Assembly (NCBI GenBank): GCA_026708115.1
Contig: JAPOVL010000039.1
Location: 85,398 to 149,397, forward strand
Length of the DNA: 64,000 nucleotides
Source of the DNA: Chloroflexota bacterium
GTDB lineage: Bacteria; Chloroflexota; Anaerolineae; Aggregatilineales; Phototrophicaceae
Direction of reading: 5' to 3'
A program made the position numbers and the translations under genes. Of the stretch, positions 27,229 through 35,355 are shown piece by piece. The notes beneath the pieces are model-generated. The model was given only the letters and a program-made list of their open reading frames with translations, was not told the origin of the DNA and searched no databases. The number at the start of each line of letters is the position of its first letter. The stretch's first letter is position 1.

Positions 27229-28047
27229 CTAACCGTCGCGCATTCGCCGCATCAAGGCGTCGCGATTGGGCCGGGCGCAGGCATCGACCGGGTCCTGCGC
27301 CAGCACAATATCAAATTGCCGCAGCGCGGCGCGTTCATCGCCAAGCTCTTGGTAGACCATGCCCAATTCGCAGCGAATATCTACGCGATTGGCATCCAAC
27401 TCCAGGGCTTGCTCGAACCTGATGCGCGCCCGGGCCCAATCCAGATTGCGCACAAAAATGCGCGCATTTTTGACAAAATCGTCGGCGGAGCTGAGATCTT
27501 CGTCCCTAGCGACAGGACCATTCTTGGTGGTCGCGTAAAGTCGTTGTACCAGCCAGGCTCCCCTATTGCCGGAAGCGTAAAATAGCCACAGCGTTTCCCC
27601 GCTTCGCCCAATTGAGATTGACAGCCGGGCCTCGGCGAAAGCCGCTGAGCGCGGCAACCGCTGGCTGGGGAGGGACTCCGCGACGATCAAATCCTCGAAA
27701 TCTTGATCGCGGTTCGGGCGCTGACGCTCGCCCCAGGTAGAGAGCGGCGGCAGATCCAGGATTTCCGCCGTGGTTGGGGAAGCAGCGGAGGACCAGGCTC
27801 GGCCGGCATTGGCGATATCCTCGTGAAGGTTGGCGATGAGGAGCGGGATCACCGCGTCATCGAGATCTTCTTCCAGCGCGCAGTGATAGTGCCGCAAGGC
27901 GGCATCGTAATCGCCCATATCATGCAGTTGAACGGCGCGGGCATAGTTGGAATAGCTAAAGTCGCAGTCGGAACTGGCGACCGCAAGCGGACAAATGGCG
28001 AGGATCAAGAAAACTATCAGAAAAGAGATGTGAATACGCTTGCACAT
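27229..28047 (-). CDS. Secreted TPR-repeat protein
   Basis: 272 residues. The signal peptide MCKRIHISFLIVFLILAICPLAVA is followed by a TPR pair near 35-65 (YARAVQLHDMGDYDAALRHYHCALEEDLDD). After a central section of about 110 residues without repeats (RLSISIGRSGETLWLFYASGNRGAW), further TPRs lie at 195-260 (ARIRFEQALELDANRVDIRCELGMVYQELGDERAALRQFDIVLAQDP). Likely a protein-binding scaffold outside the cytoplasm. It is followed by the hairpin at 27114. Confidence 0.75.
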   Translation of the reverse strand: MCKRIHISFLIVFLILAICPLAVASSDCDFSYSNYARAVQLHDMGDYDAALRHYHCALEEDLDDAVIPLLIANLHEDIANAGRAWSSAASPTTAEILDLPPLSTWGERQRPNRDQDFEDLIVAESLPSQRLPRSAAFAEARLSISIGRSGETLWLFYASGNRGAWLVQRLYATTKNGPVARDEDLSSADDFVKNARIFVRNLDWARARIRFEQALELDANRVDIRCELGMVYQELGDERAALRQFDIVLAQDPVDACARPNRDALMRRMRDG

Positions 28048-28130
28048 AACAACTTTTCCTTAACTTTCCAGCGGTTACTCAATTTTAACCGACTGACGGT
28101 GACTGACGCAAACTGCGCTGATGGGGGTAG

Positions 28131-28152
28131 TGTATCGATTTCGGTTGAAATA
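28131..28152 (+). repeat. TGTATCGA...TTCGGTTGAAATA repeat, left copy
   Basis: 22 bases that recur in the same orientation at 29362-29383 with two differences. The inner TTCGGTTGAAATA is also present inverted at 28817-28829. The two direct copies bound most of the gene-poor island. Confidence 0.7.
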
Positions 28153-28485
28153 GAGAACAAGCGAATGCGATACACTAGCAAATCCACAGCCGCGATATCG
28201 GCGAAATGGCGAGAACTGCGCCAAGCAATTCCAGGATTGCGCCAATGCCGAATCGCAGCCTCGGCGAGGGTTTGAGGGGGTATGAGAGCGATCATGGCGT
28301 TGGCGCGCGCCATAAAACTATTTTGCGCCAAGACGCCAATGGCAAATTGCGCTGAAAGCAAGCGCGCGCGAGCGTTAGAGAGGACGACGCCTTGGCGTAA
28401 TTTAGGCCAGCCCATGGCGCAAATTGGCTCCCGATGGCGCAGTGTGCGCCGGTCTATTATTAATTCATATTGCATTGTCTGTTTC

Positions 28486-28535
28486 TCGGACAAAGAAAAG
28501 TTTTTTTCGGACAAAGCAGCCGCTTTCGGACAAAG
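28486..28535 (+). repeat. Three TCGGACAAAG iterons
   Basis: TCGGACAAAG occurs at 28486-28495, 28507-28516 and 28526-28535, spaced 21 and 19 bases, i.e. about two helical turns, so a protein could bind all three on one DNA face. The bases before each copy are T-rich. No gene start lies close by in either direction. Confidence 0.7.
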
Positions 28536-28816
28536 TTGAGATGTGATCGCGTTGTAGGCGGAGGCGGTCATACGCTTAGGGTAGCAGAGGCGCTTGGGCA
28601 GCAGGCGACTATATGGTCGCGCATTTTGGGATTCATTACACAGCTCAAGGTCTGCGAAGTATCGGGCTGACGCGGGAACAGCTTTTCGTCGGGCGACCCG
28701 GGAGCGCGCAGGTCGCGTAGACACAGCCCTCCGATGCTGACCGCCGGCCGCCCCTACCAGCAGCATTTTGGCGGTATTTTGGGTTAAGGGTCTCATATCG
28801 AGGACTGGCTACGAAG

Positions 28817-28829
28817 TATTTCAACCGAA
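28817..28829 (-). repeat. TTCGGTTGAAATA, inverted copy
   Basis: Exact 13-base match on the minus strand to the core of the repeat at 28131-28152. It is followed by the palindrome CTACCC-TGAC-GGGTAG and then a GGGTGCATTTCA element. Confidence 0.6.
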
Positions 28830-28853
28830 AAGGAACCACTACCCTGACGGGTA

Positions 28854-28876
28854 GGGTGCATTTCAGATTATTGGCA
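28854..28876 (+). repeat. GGGTGCATTTCA...TTGGCA element, copy 1
   Basis: 23-base element (GGGTGCATTTCA, then GATTA, then TTGGCA). Related copies are at 29162-29184 (minus), 53171-53191 (plus, two bases shorter) and 63916-63938 (plus). All are intergenic. Confidence 0.65.
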
Positions 28877-28994
28877 CGGCAAGCGATTTTGCCCGGTCGA
28901 AAGCATGACCAAGCACAAACACAAAGGACACCAAGTAAATGAGGAATTTCTCTGCGCCCCTGCGGTGAATCTCCGTCGCGCGATACTCACCGGC

Positions 28995-29067
28995 GGGCGA
29001 GCAGATTGCTCGCCCCTACAGGCCTCATTGATGTCGAGAACCGTAGGGGCGACAAACCTTGTCGCCC
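28995..29067. repeat. Opposed pair of GGGCGA/TCGCCC tri-loop hairpins
   Basis: First hairpin: GGGCGAGCA-GAT-TGCTCGCCC (28995-29015), followed by CTACA. Second hairpin: GGGCGACAA-ACC-TTGTCGCCC (29047-29067), preceded by GTAG, i.e. the same element reversed. Both have a 9-bp stem and three-base loop, but the inner stem bases differ in a compensatory way. The head-to-head pairing is like REP/BIME elements. Confidence 0.75.
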
Positions 29068-29161
29068 GAAATATACGCTCTGTGCTTCTGTGGTGAGTTT
29101 TCAGTTTGTTTTAGCATCATTCTACTAGATACCATTTTGAAGCGATTATCCTGTGGACATC

Positions 29162-29184
29162 TGCCAAAATATTGAAATGCACCC
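29162..29184 (-). repeat. GGGTGCATTTCA...TTGGCA element, copy 2
   Basis: Reverse-strand copy of the element at 28854-28876, reading GGGTGCATTTCA, ATATT, TTGGCA. The preceding GTACCC resembles the CTACCC before copy 1. Confidence 0.65.
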
Positions 29185-29243
29185 TGATGGGTACAAGTAG
29201 GACCAACAAAGTTGTACAAGTCCAAAATAGTAGTCTGCGGTAG

Positions 29244-29317
29244 GGGCGACCCTACGCGCGGCGCCGGGTCGCCCGCAAAACCTAGACGAAACGGTGGGCG
29301 AGCTAAGGTTCGCCCCT
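29244..29317. repeat. Second opposed pair of GGGCGA/TCGCCC hairpins
   Basis: GGGCGACCC...GGGTCGCCC (29244-29274, 13-base loop, preceded by GTA) and GGGCGAGC...GTTCGCCC (about 29296-29312, one G-T pair, followed by CTACA) are oriented oppositely. This repeats the arrangement at 28995-29067. Confidence 0.65.
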
Positions 29318-29361
29318 ACATTGACCTTGCAATTTGTTGCATTGTTTTATTGACACTACAC

Positions 29362-29383
29362 TGTATCGAAGTCGGTTGAAATA
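29362..29383 (+). repeat. TGTATCGA...TCGGTTGAAATA repeat, right copy
   Basis: Direct copy of 28131-28152 (20 of 22 bases identical), lying 90 bases before the end of the next gene. No terminal inverted repeats or target duplications were seen beside either copy. Confidence 0.65.
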
Positions 29384-29473
29384 AAACATTTTCATATAAA
29401 CACAAATGCGCAAAGACCAGGGAGAGCAACTATACTCTAAGATTATTCTCGGTGTTCTCGGTGGTTGTATAAC

Positions 29474-31405
29474 TCAGGACGACAGAAAGCGCTCGGTCAA
29501 GGGTGGGCGCGGATTGCCTTGCCGGTCCACAATGCCGTAGCCGTTGTGCATGCCCTCGGCCCAGGCATACCAAATGATGGCAGCGAATTTACCGGGGTAA
29601 TTCACTTTTAGGTGGCGGACCATATCAGTGGCGTACTTGGTGATGTGGTTGATGTCATCGCCCGGACGATCCAGCACGCCCCATTCAGTCATCCACAAAG
29701 GTTTGTTCGGCAAGACCGAGCTATATGCCCAGACAGACTCGTCGATATGGCCCCAGATGGCGTATTTGGGCTGGTCGTTCAAGCCGCGGCCATAGGGATG
29801 GAAAGCGATGCCGTCGGGCTCGACATCGTCGGGCAAGTCCCGCAGCAGCCGCCGGGCATAGGCGCCCCCGCGTTGGGGGCCGCCGGTGAAGCCACCGGTG
29901 ACAATGTGGACGTCGCTATCGGCGCTGCGGATTGCGCGATAGGCCTGCGCGAACATCTTAGTGTAGTTTTCAGAGGACATCGGCACGGAGGCGACGGCGC
30001 TGATGGGCGCGTCCTGTTCGTTCCAGATCTGCCAAGCGGAGACCAAATCGCGCGCTGCCCATTGCGCGGCAATATCGCCCATCATCTCGGCGAAGCGCTC
30101 GATCAAGCGATCCCATTTGGCGTCGGTCATTTGTGGCCAGGGCCAAAACTGCGTCTGCCCTTCACCGTAAGTCTGGTGGCTGGTGGTAAAGACGATGCGG
30201 TAGCCCGCTTCGCGATAAGATTCGACCAAGGGCAAGTAGCGCTCCAGGGCGGCGGCGATGTCTTCGGAACCTCTGAAGTTGGAAACGTTGTAACCGAAGC
30301 GCAGCCAACCCAAGCCGCCCAGACGGGACGCCCCCGGCTTGCCGATATCATGATAGGCGTCGAGGTTCACGCCAACGGGATTGACACCGGGCAAAGCCTC
30401 CAGGCCTTCGCTGGCGGTGGTCGCAGCCAGGTACCAAGCCGCGGTATAGCCTTGAATGCCACTGACCGAGCGGACCTTGATCCATTTGTCGGCGACGCCG
30501 ATCTTTTCGATGGCGCGGCCATGATGCTCCAAGGGCTCCAGGAGATCCCAGCTATATACTTTGCCCAGGATCTTGCCACGCCTGCTGGGGACGGTGCGCA
30601 CGCGCAAGTTGTCGGTGGTCGGCCGCACCTTGAACTCGGGAATATAGATATAATCACGCGGATTGACAACATTGTCGAGATGGGGAAAGTTCAGGCCCGC
30701 GTCGGGCGGATTCTGCAATATGAGGCGCAAACGATCGTCCTGTGACTTTGCCAGGACTTGTCCCTGGCGGACTTGATCGCCCAGTTTCACCCGCAGCAGC
30801 TTGAGGCCTTCATAGGTCGTGATGAAACGCTCTTCGTCCACAAGCGACTCGACCTGCAAATAGCTGCGATATCCATAATTGTTGCCGGCGCCGGCAAGGC
30901 TGACGACTTCCCCGGGGGCCCCGCAAATCACGTCGGCATCCGCCTTGCTGCGGAAATCGATACCCTCGCGCAGGTCGCCAAGGCTCTCATTGCTATTGAA
31001 GGTTTCGGCGACGGCCATGGGACGGGCGCTGGTCGGCCAGGCCAGCGCAAAGCGCCTGAAGATATGCGGCACTTCCATTTCCAGCTCGCCGTAGCGATCG
31101 TTTCGCTGGATGCGGCCGTGAACGATGGTACGCAACTGCGCTGGCGTGGCCGCGTTAATCACATCGACCATCACGACGCGGGGATACACGCGGCGGATGT
31201 GGGTCAGCGCCGAGTCCCTCATCCAGGTCAAGGGCACTTCCACGGCGCTCACATTGCGAAAGCGATTCAGGTCGTTGCCCGCGGGCGAACGCACGATCAC
31301 CAGGCCCCCGAAATGCGCCTGGTAAGGGAGAGCGACCTCAAGCCATTCATAAAAGTTGTGGTCGGGCAAAACGAGGGCGTGGGAGATGACTTCCTCGGCT
31401 GGCAT
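29474..31405 (-). CDS. Multidomain protein: degenerate M23 fold, SH3, glycosidase TIM barrel
   Basis: 643 residues, no signal peptide. Residues 1-150 form an unrecognised domain. Residues 150-250 resemble an M23/LytM beta-barrel (EGIDFRSKADADVICGAPGEV, VKLGDQVRQGQVLA) that has lost the HxH motif (DDRLRLILQN), so probably binds rather than cuts. Residues 265-345 are a bacterial SH3 (NLRVRTVPSRRGKILGKV). Residues 360-643 are a clan-A glycosidase barrel with Glu463 in WNEQD as acid/base and Glu574 in MTEWG as nucleophile, 111 residues apart. It may bind and hydrolyse a cell-wall or capsular polysaccharide, but with no export signal its location is unclear. Confidence 0.75.
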   Translation of the reverse strand: MPAEEVISHALVLPDHNFYEWLEVALPYQAHFGGLVIVRSPAGNDLNRFRNVSAVEVPLTWMRDSALTHIRRVYPRVVMVDVINAATPAQLRTIVHGRIQRNDRYGELEMEVPHIFRRFALAWPTSARPMAVAETFNSNESLGDLREGIDFRSKADADVICGAPGEVVSLAGAGNNYGYRSYLQVESLVDEERFITTYEGLKLLRVKLGDQVRQGQVLAKSQDDRLRLILQNPPDAGLNFPHLDNVVNPRDYIYIPEFKVRPTTDNLRVRTVPSRRGKILGKVYSWDLLEPLEHHGRAIEKIGVADKWIKVRSVSGIQGYTAAWYLAATTASEGLEALPGVNPVGVNLDAYHDIGKPGASRLGGLGWLRFGYNVSNFRGSEDIAAALERYLPLVESYREAGYRIVFTTSHQTYGEGQTQFWPWPQMTDAKWDRLIERFAEMMGDIAAQWAARDLVSAWQIWNEQDAPISAVASVPMSSENYTKMFAQAYRAIRSADSDVHIVTGGFTGGPQRGGAYARRLLRDLPDDVEPDGIAFHPYGRGLNDQPKYAIWGHIDESVWAYSSVLPNKPLWMTEWGVLDRPGDDINHITKYATDMVRHLKVNYPGKFAAIIWYAWAEGMHNGYGIVDRQGNPRPPLTERFLSS

Positions 31406-31622
31406 GGCCTGTCCTTGGCTTGCCTATTGGACTGGATGCTTTCACAACTGTAGACCTTTATAGCACAATATCGCATGCCAAGAGCGAGTATACGGTCGCA
31501 GCCAACCGCGCTTGTCTGGGGAGGCGCACTGGATTCCGCGCAGATGACGTATAATAATAGCCGGACGCCGCCATGATCGGCCTCGAGGGGGGGCCGACCT
31601 GGCAAACTCAGGAGCGAGATCG

Positions 31623-32252
31623 ATGGAAATCGACCGCAACAAAGCCTTCAAACTGGTCATCGTCATTTTGGCCACATTGGCTGCGCTGGCGGTGATGAGC
31701 ACCATGGTGCAGTTGATCCAGACGGTGCTGCCCTTCCTGATCATAGGGACAGGCATCTACGTCGGTTATCGCTGGGCTTTGAGCGATGCCGAAGCGCCCA
31801 GCGCCGATGAAGTACAGGAACAGGCGCGGGGCTGGTTTGACCGTTTCCGCCGGAGCAAAGAAGCTGTCGAGACAACAGTAAAAGTTGGCGCGGCGCTGCA
31901 AGAGATGGGCGAAAAAGCCGAGCAAGTCCGCGAAACCGCGGACGCTGTCGTCGCTGGCCAAGCGAGCAAAGCCGGGGAGGCGAAGGCGTCGGCGGAGGAA
32001 ACGGCGGCTCAAGACGAAGCGAAGGAATCGCCGCGGGCCGCGCGAGCCCGCCGCCGGGCGAAAGCGGCGCTGAAGAGCGACCCGGGCGGCGCGATCGAAT
32101 TCAAAGACCAGGATGTCGTGATCAACAAAGATGATGTCGTACAGCCCGATATCTCTCGGCTGGAAGAGAAGGAAAAAGAGGAACCGCAAGTCAACGACAA
32201 CGTTATGGCGCAGATTGAAGAGCGCCGGCGCCGCTTGCACGGCGGCGAATGA
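31623..32252 (+). CDS. Membrane-anchored alanine/glutamate-rich coiled-coil protein
   Basis: 209 residues. Two hydrophobic helices (9-30 and 32-52) are followed by a long charged helical region (55-130, EQARGWFDRFRRSKEAVETTVKVGAALQEMGEKAEQVRET), a basic stretch (RARRRAKAALK) and an acidic tail. No family was recognised; the arrangement suggests a membrane-tethered cytoplasmic coiled coil. A TATAAT at 31550-31555 may be its -10 element. It converges with the FGGY kinase gene. Confidence 0.55.
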   Translation: MEIDRNKAFKLVIVILATLAALAVMSTMVQLIQTVLPFLIIGTGIYVGYRWALSDAEAPSADEVQEQARGWFDRFRRSKEAVETTVKVGAALQEMGEKAEQVRETADAVVAGQASKAGEAKASAEETAAQDEAKESPRAARARRRAKAALKSDPGGAIEFKDQDVVINKDDVVQPDISRLEEKEKEEPQVNDNVMAQIEERRRRLHGGE

Positions 32253-32272
32253 GCAAACCCCCGCTTCGCGAT

Positions 32273-33784
32273 TTACTCAGATTGAGCCATCGCCCGGTAG
32301 ATGGGCTTCAAGGCCTGATACAGTTCATTGAAAATCGTCAGTTGTCGTCGGTAGTGCCGCGCCCGATCAGGACGCGGGAAGAAGGTTTTGTGGACCTTGA
32401 TCAACTGGCTGGTCGCTTCCTCGAGACTGTTGTAAACGCCGGTCGCGCAGCCGGCTAGCATTGCCACGCCCAGGCTGGCCGCTTCCGATGTATGGATGAT
32501 CGAGATGGGCAAATTGGTGATATCGGACTTGATCTGCATCCAGCGTTGGGAGCGCGAACCGCCCCCGATAGCGGTTATGCGATTGATCTCGACGCCGATT
32601 TCGTTCAAGCCGCGTATGCAGAGCGCCTGCTCGTAGGTCAAGCCCTCGAGGATGGCGCGGACGATGTCCTTGCGCTTGCTGTCGAAGCTCAAGCCAAGTA
32701 TCGCGCCGGTCGCCGACGGATCGTTGTGCAGGGCGCCGCTGCCGACGAAATAGGGCAGCAAGAGCATGTCGCCCGGCGCATCATCGATCTGCTCGACGAT
32801 GACATCATAGACATCGCGTCCCGTCTCTTCGGCGATGGCGCGTTCAGCCGCTCCCAGCTCATCGCGATACCAGCGCAGCAAGCGGCCGCCCGTCTGGTTG
32901 CCGCTGAGCGCGATGAAATAGCCCGGCGCCGCATGCGGATAGCAGGACACGTTGTATGCCAGCATTTGCTGCCGCGGCTCGTCGGTAACCGCCACCAGCG
33001 CCTCGGTGGTGCCGATAGCGTACATGGCTGTGCCGGGCTGCAGCACGCCGGCACCCAGCGCCCCGGCCGGCTGATCGTGCCCGCCCGTGACAACCTTTAC
33101 CCGGCCCGTGAATCCCAGACTCTCGGCTAGTTGGGCGGGTATCTCGCCGATGATTTCGCCGCTGGGCAGCGCCTTGGCCATGTGATCACGGCGCAGGCCA
33201 GCCGCGGCCAGCAGCTCGTCCGACCAATCCAGCGTATTGACATCAAAAGCCAAGGTGCGCGCCGCCATGCTGTAGTCAACGACCGGCTCGACGCCCAGCT
33301 TGTAGGCTACAAAGTCTACATAGCAGAGGAACTTCCAGGTCCGCTCGATGACCTCCGGCGCGTTGTCGCGCCACCACAGCACTTTCGGCAGGGTATAAAT
33401 CGTGCTCATCGGCTGCCCGGTGAGGGCGAAAATGCGCTCCATGCCCAGAGCCGCTTCCATCTCGGCTGTCTGCTTCGCATTGCGCCGGTCGGAGCTGACC
33501 GGGCTGTTCGCCAGCACTTGGCCATCGGCTGTGACCGGTATCATCGCCTCGCCCTGGGACGAGATCGCCAAGGCGGTTACGGGATCAGCCCGCAGCCCGG
33601 CATTAACCTCGCGCAGGCAGGCGCAGACATGGGACCAGACTTGCTCGGGATCGAGTTCGTACCAGCCGGGATTGGGACTGAGCAGCGGATACTCGCGCCC
33701 GGCGCCCGCCAAAACAGCGCCCGTCTCGTCAAAGGCGACGACTTTGCATCCGGTCGTGCCGACATCAATGCCCATCAAGCTCAT
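32273..33784 (-). CDS. FGGY-family carbohydrate kinase (xylulokinase-like)
   Basis: 503 residues. The ATPase fold shows phosphate-1 motif MGIDVGTTGCKVVAFD, the hinge TGGHDQPAGALGAG with the catalytic Asp, YAIGTTEA, and the adenosine motif ITAIGGGSRSQRWMQIKSDI. It phosphorylates a ketopentose, fuculose-type sugar or polyol with ATP. It is the last gene of the sugar-import region, and its likely partner is the class II aldolase at 38713-39357. The eight bases before its ATG (GGAAAATT) follow directly on a ghost permease stop codon, evidence that it once sat immediately downstream of a different permease gene. Confidence 0.88.
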   Translation of the reverse strand: MSLMGIDVGTTGCKVVAFDETGAVLAGAGREYPLLSPNPGWYELDPEQVWSHVCACLREVNAGLRADPVTALAISSQGEAMIPVTADGQVLANSPVSSDRRNAKQTAEMEAALGMERIFALTGQPMSTIYTLPKVLWWRDNAPEVIERTWKFLCYVDFVAYKLGVEPVVDYSMAARTLAFDVNTLDWSDELLAAAGLRRDHMAKALPSGEIIGEIPAQLAESLGFTGRVKVVTGGHDQPAGALGAGVLQPGTAMYAIGTTEALVAVTDEPRQQMLAYNVSCYPHAAPGYFIALSGNQTGGRLLRWYRDELGAAERAIAEETGRDVYDVIVEQIDDAPGDMLLLPYFVGSGALHNDPSATGAILGLSFDSKRKDIVRAILEGLTYEQALCIRGLNEIGVEINRITAIGGGSRSQRWMQIKSDITNLPISIIHTSEAASLGVAMLAGCATGVYNSLEEATSQLIKVHKTFFPRPDRARHYRRQLTIFNELYQALKPIYRAMAQSE

Positions 33785-33792
33785 AATTTTCC

Positions 33793-33840
33793 TTATCCCC
33801 GGACGGCGCCAGATGTCAAACCGGAAACCATAAAGCGCAT
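33793..33840 (-). pseudogene. Ghost 3' end of a MalG-type permease gene
   Basis: Read on the minus strand, this 48-base piece encodes MRFMVSGLTSGAVRG and a TAA stop. The intact permease gene at 35356-36213 ends in RFMVSGLTSGAVRG. The 14 shared residues are identical, but seven codons (including the stop) differ at the third base, so it is not a recent copy. It is better explained as the tail of a second, older permease gene whose rest was lost. A palindromic repeat starts just before it. Confidence 0.75.
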
Positions 33841-33846
33841 ATCCTA

Positions 33847-33877
33847 CCCCCTCTAAATCTCCCCCATTGCAATGGGG
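33847..33877. repeat. CCCCTCTAAATCTCCCCC-type palindromic repeat, copy A
   Basis: 31 bases running CCCCCTCTAAAT, CTCCCCCATTGCAATGGGG; the second half is the palindrome CCCCATTGCAATGGGG. A near-identical copy lies at 37148-37182, upstream of the MalF-like gene. The pair brackets the permease/protease segment of the sugar operon. Confidence 0.75.
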
Positions 33878-33906
33878 TTTATATCTCTAATCGCCCATCT
33901 GTCGTT

Positions 33907-34032
33907 TCAGGGTGTGCCGAGTGAACCGAGGATAAGTGGGTAGGACAAGCCGGCCGCGGCGCCAAGGATGAACAGTGTGAGGAGCAGCGCGAGTTTGATT
34001 ATGAGGTTGTCGCGTAGCACGGGGCGGCACAA
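33907..34032 (-). CDS. Possible 41-residue single-span membrane peptide
   Basis: TTG start at 34032 behind GGGAG (eight bases), immediately after the protease stop. The peptide is a short basic N-terminus (CRPVLRDN) followed by a strongly hydrophobic helix (LIIKLALLLTLFILGAAAGL). Location, spacing and composition support a real small membrane protein made with the protease, but so short a frame could also be chance. Confidence 0.35.
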   Translation of the reverse strand: MCRPVLRDNLIIKLALLLTLFILGAAAGLSYPLILGSLGTP

Positions 34033-34033
34033 T

Positions 34034-35245
34034 CTAATCTCCCGCGCAGTTCTCACGTTGGCCCGCTTTCGTCCTCTCGACCATGCCATGCATCCAATTC
34101 AGCACGTCGGGTGGGCTCTCCAATTCGATGGCGACCGCCAACTCTAGCTCCCGGCAGATCACTTCCTCTTTGAAATGGTCGCACACCGCATTCGACGCGT
34201 CTTGAAAAAAGCGCGAGGGTGTATAATGGTGGGCGTGGCAGGCTTCGTGCACAATTACCGCGGATTCGCGCTTATCCCAGCCGTTTACATCGGGGCCATT
34301 CCAACACCGAAAAAACATGCCAACGGATGAGTGCGCGAAGCCGGAAATGCAGCCTTCCCCCTCCCACGTGATCTGCTGGATTTTGTCAAGGCTGGTGAGC
34401 ACGTAATCATAGCGATGTGGCAACTTTTTCAATTCATCGAGCCGTTGCATGTAATACGCGATAAAATCCGGTTCGCCCACGATGCTAAGAACGCGCCCTG
34501 GGAGTTGGCAGTTTGGGAAGGTCGCCCGCCCGGCCGCCCAATCCGAGTCGCTGTTGCACTGCCAGTTGCCCTCACAGCAATTGCTGAATGAGCCGGTAGC
34601 CGAATCTAATGTGTAGACGGTAGACGGCAGGATTTTGAGCGCGCTGGTGTCGCCGATGATAATCCCCGTGGGCGTCCGGATCACGCGCCCGCTCTCGGGC
34701 TGGGACGATGCCGCCGCGCCGCACTCGTTGTTCTGGAATGCATGATAGCCCGCGGCCCATTCTAGGTCGCTGCCGCATTGCCGATCAACGAAACAGCAAT
34801 TGTCGATCTCAGCGGGCGGCGCACTGACCGGCTGGGATGATGTTTGCGCCTGCGAACCCGCCGCCGCGCATTGACCGTTTTGGTATGCCCAATAGCCCGC
34901 GGTCCACTCCTCGTCGGTACTGCACTGGCGATCCACGAAACAGCAATTGTCGACTGGGCCCGTTGTCTGTGTTTGCGCCTGCTGGGTGGTCTCGACGCGG
35001 CTGTGATTTACCCAGCTCGCCATCCAGAGCTCTCGACCGTTCCGGCTGATTCGCAGCCAGCGGTTGACTTCGCCCAGCACGGACAGCGTTGTGCCGCCCG
35101 ACACGGTTTCCACGATGCTCGCGCTGAGGCTGTTTGATGCGCGCAAGTTCGTGCTGGAGGCGACGCGTATCGACCAGCCCTGCGCCGATACAATTGCACA
35201 GCCGAGGAATAGCAACGCCAATGTGAAACACGAGTTTATCTTCAT
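34034..35245 (-). CDS. Secreted HExxH metallopeptidase-like protein with SH3 and three CC modules
   Basis: 403 residues from ATG 35245 (AAAGGAG eight bases upstream). Signal peptide MKINSCFTLALLFLGCAIVSAQ; SH3-like domain 23-80 (TNLRASNSLSASIVETVSGG). Three Cys-rich modules of about 36 residues follow: two DNCCFVDRQC...EW.AGY.AFQN..C units and a diverged SNCCEGNWQC...DWAAGRATFPNC. The C-terminal part has HEACH (333-337), a zinc HExxH, with an acidic cluster EEVICRELELAVAIELE downstream offering a third ligand. A new cell-surface protease is plausible. It interrupts the sugar-transport operon. Confidence 0.7.
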   Translation of the reverse strand: MKINSCFTLALLFLGCAIVSAQGWSIRVASSTNLRASNSLSASIVETVSGGTTLSVLGEVNRWLRISRNGRELWMASWVNHSRVETTQQAQTQTTGPVDNCCFVDRQCSTDEEWTAGYWAYQNGQCAAAGSQAQTSSQPVSAPPAEIDNCCFVDRQCGSDLEWAAGYHAFQNNECGAAASSQPESGRVIRTPTGIIIGDTSALKILPSTVYTLDSATGSFSNCCEGNWQCNSDSDWAAGRATFPNCQLPGRVLSIVGEPDFIAYYMQRLDELKKLPHRYDYVLTSLDKIQQITWEGEGCISGFAHSSVGMFFRCWNGPDVNGWDKRESAVIVHEACHAHHYTPSRFFQDASNAVCDHFKEEVICRELELAVAIELESPPDVLNWMHGMVERTKAGQRENCAGD

Positions 35246-35355
35246 AAGCAACACTCCTTTTTAACGGGGAGAGACTATTCACATGGTCTAATTGTCAACT
35301 TGAGCAATCCCGTCTTTTAGTGTTTCGAAAAGGTAGCCAAAGGCAGGATTGAAAT

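Larger units (their letters stand above)
28048..29473. other. 1.4-kb gene-poor island of short repeats
   Basis: No convincing gene. A 259-codon frame on the minus strand (28017-28796) has no recognisable family and runs through repeats. The interval contains at least four kinds of short repeat, annotated separately: TTCGGTTGAAATA copies near both ends, three TCGGACAAAG iterons, GGGTGCATTTCA...TTGGCA elements, and GGGCGA...TCGCCC hairpins in opposed pairs. The 28200-28460 part is also rich in TTGCGCCA/TGGCGCAA words. It may be the remains of a mobile element or a regulatory/nucleoid-binding region. Confidence 0.7.

Noticed and set aside
28017..28796. 259-codon minus-strand frame in the repeat island
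   Set aside because: It reads through the iterons and TTGCGCCA cluster, overlaps the TPR start, lacks a ribosome site and resembles no family.
28995..29320. CRISPR array
   Set aside because: Hairpin copies are in opposite orientations, of unequal spacing and without unique spacers of constant length.
28131..29383. Intact insertion sequence or integron
   Set aside because: No transposase or integrase frame, no terminal inverted repeats and no target duplications were found beside the direct repeats.
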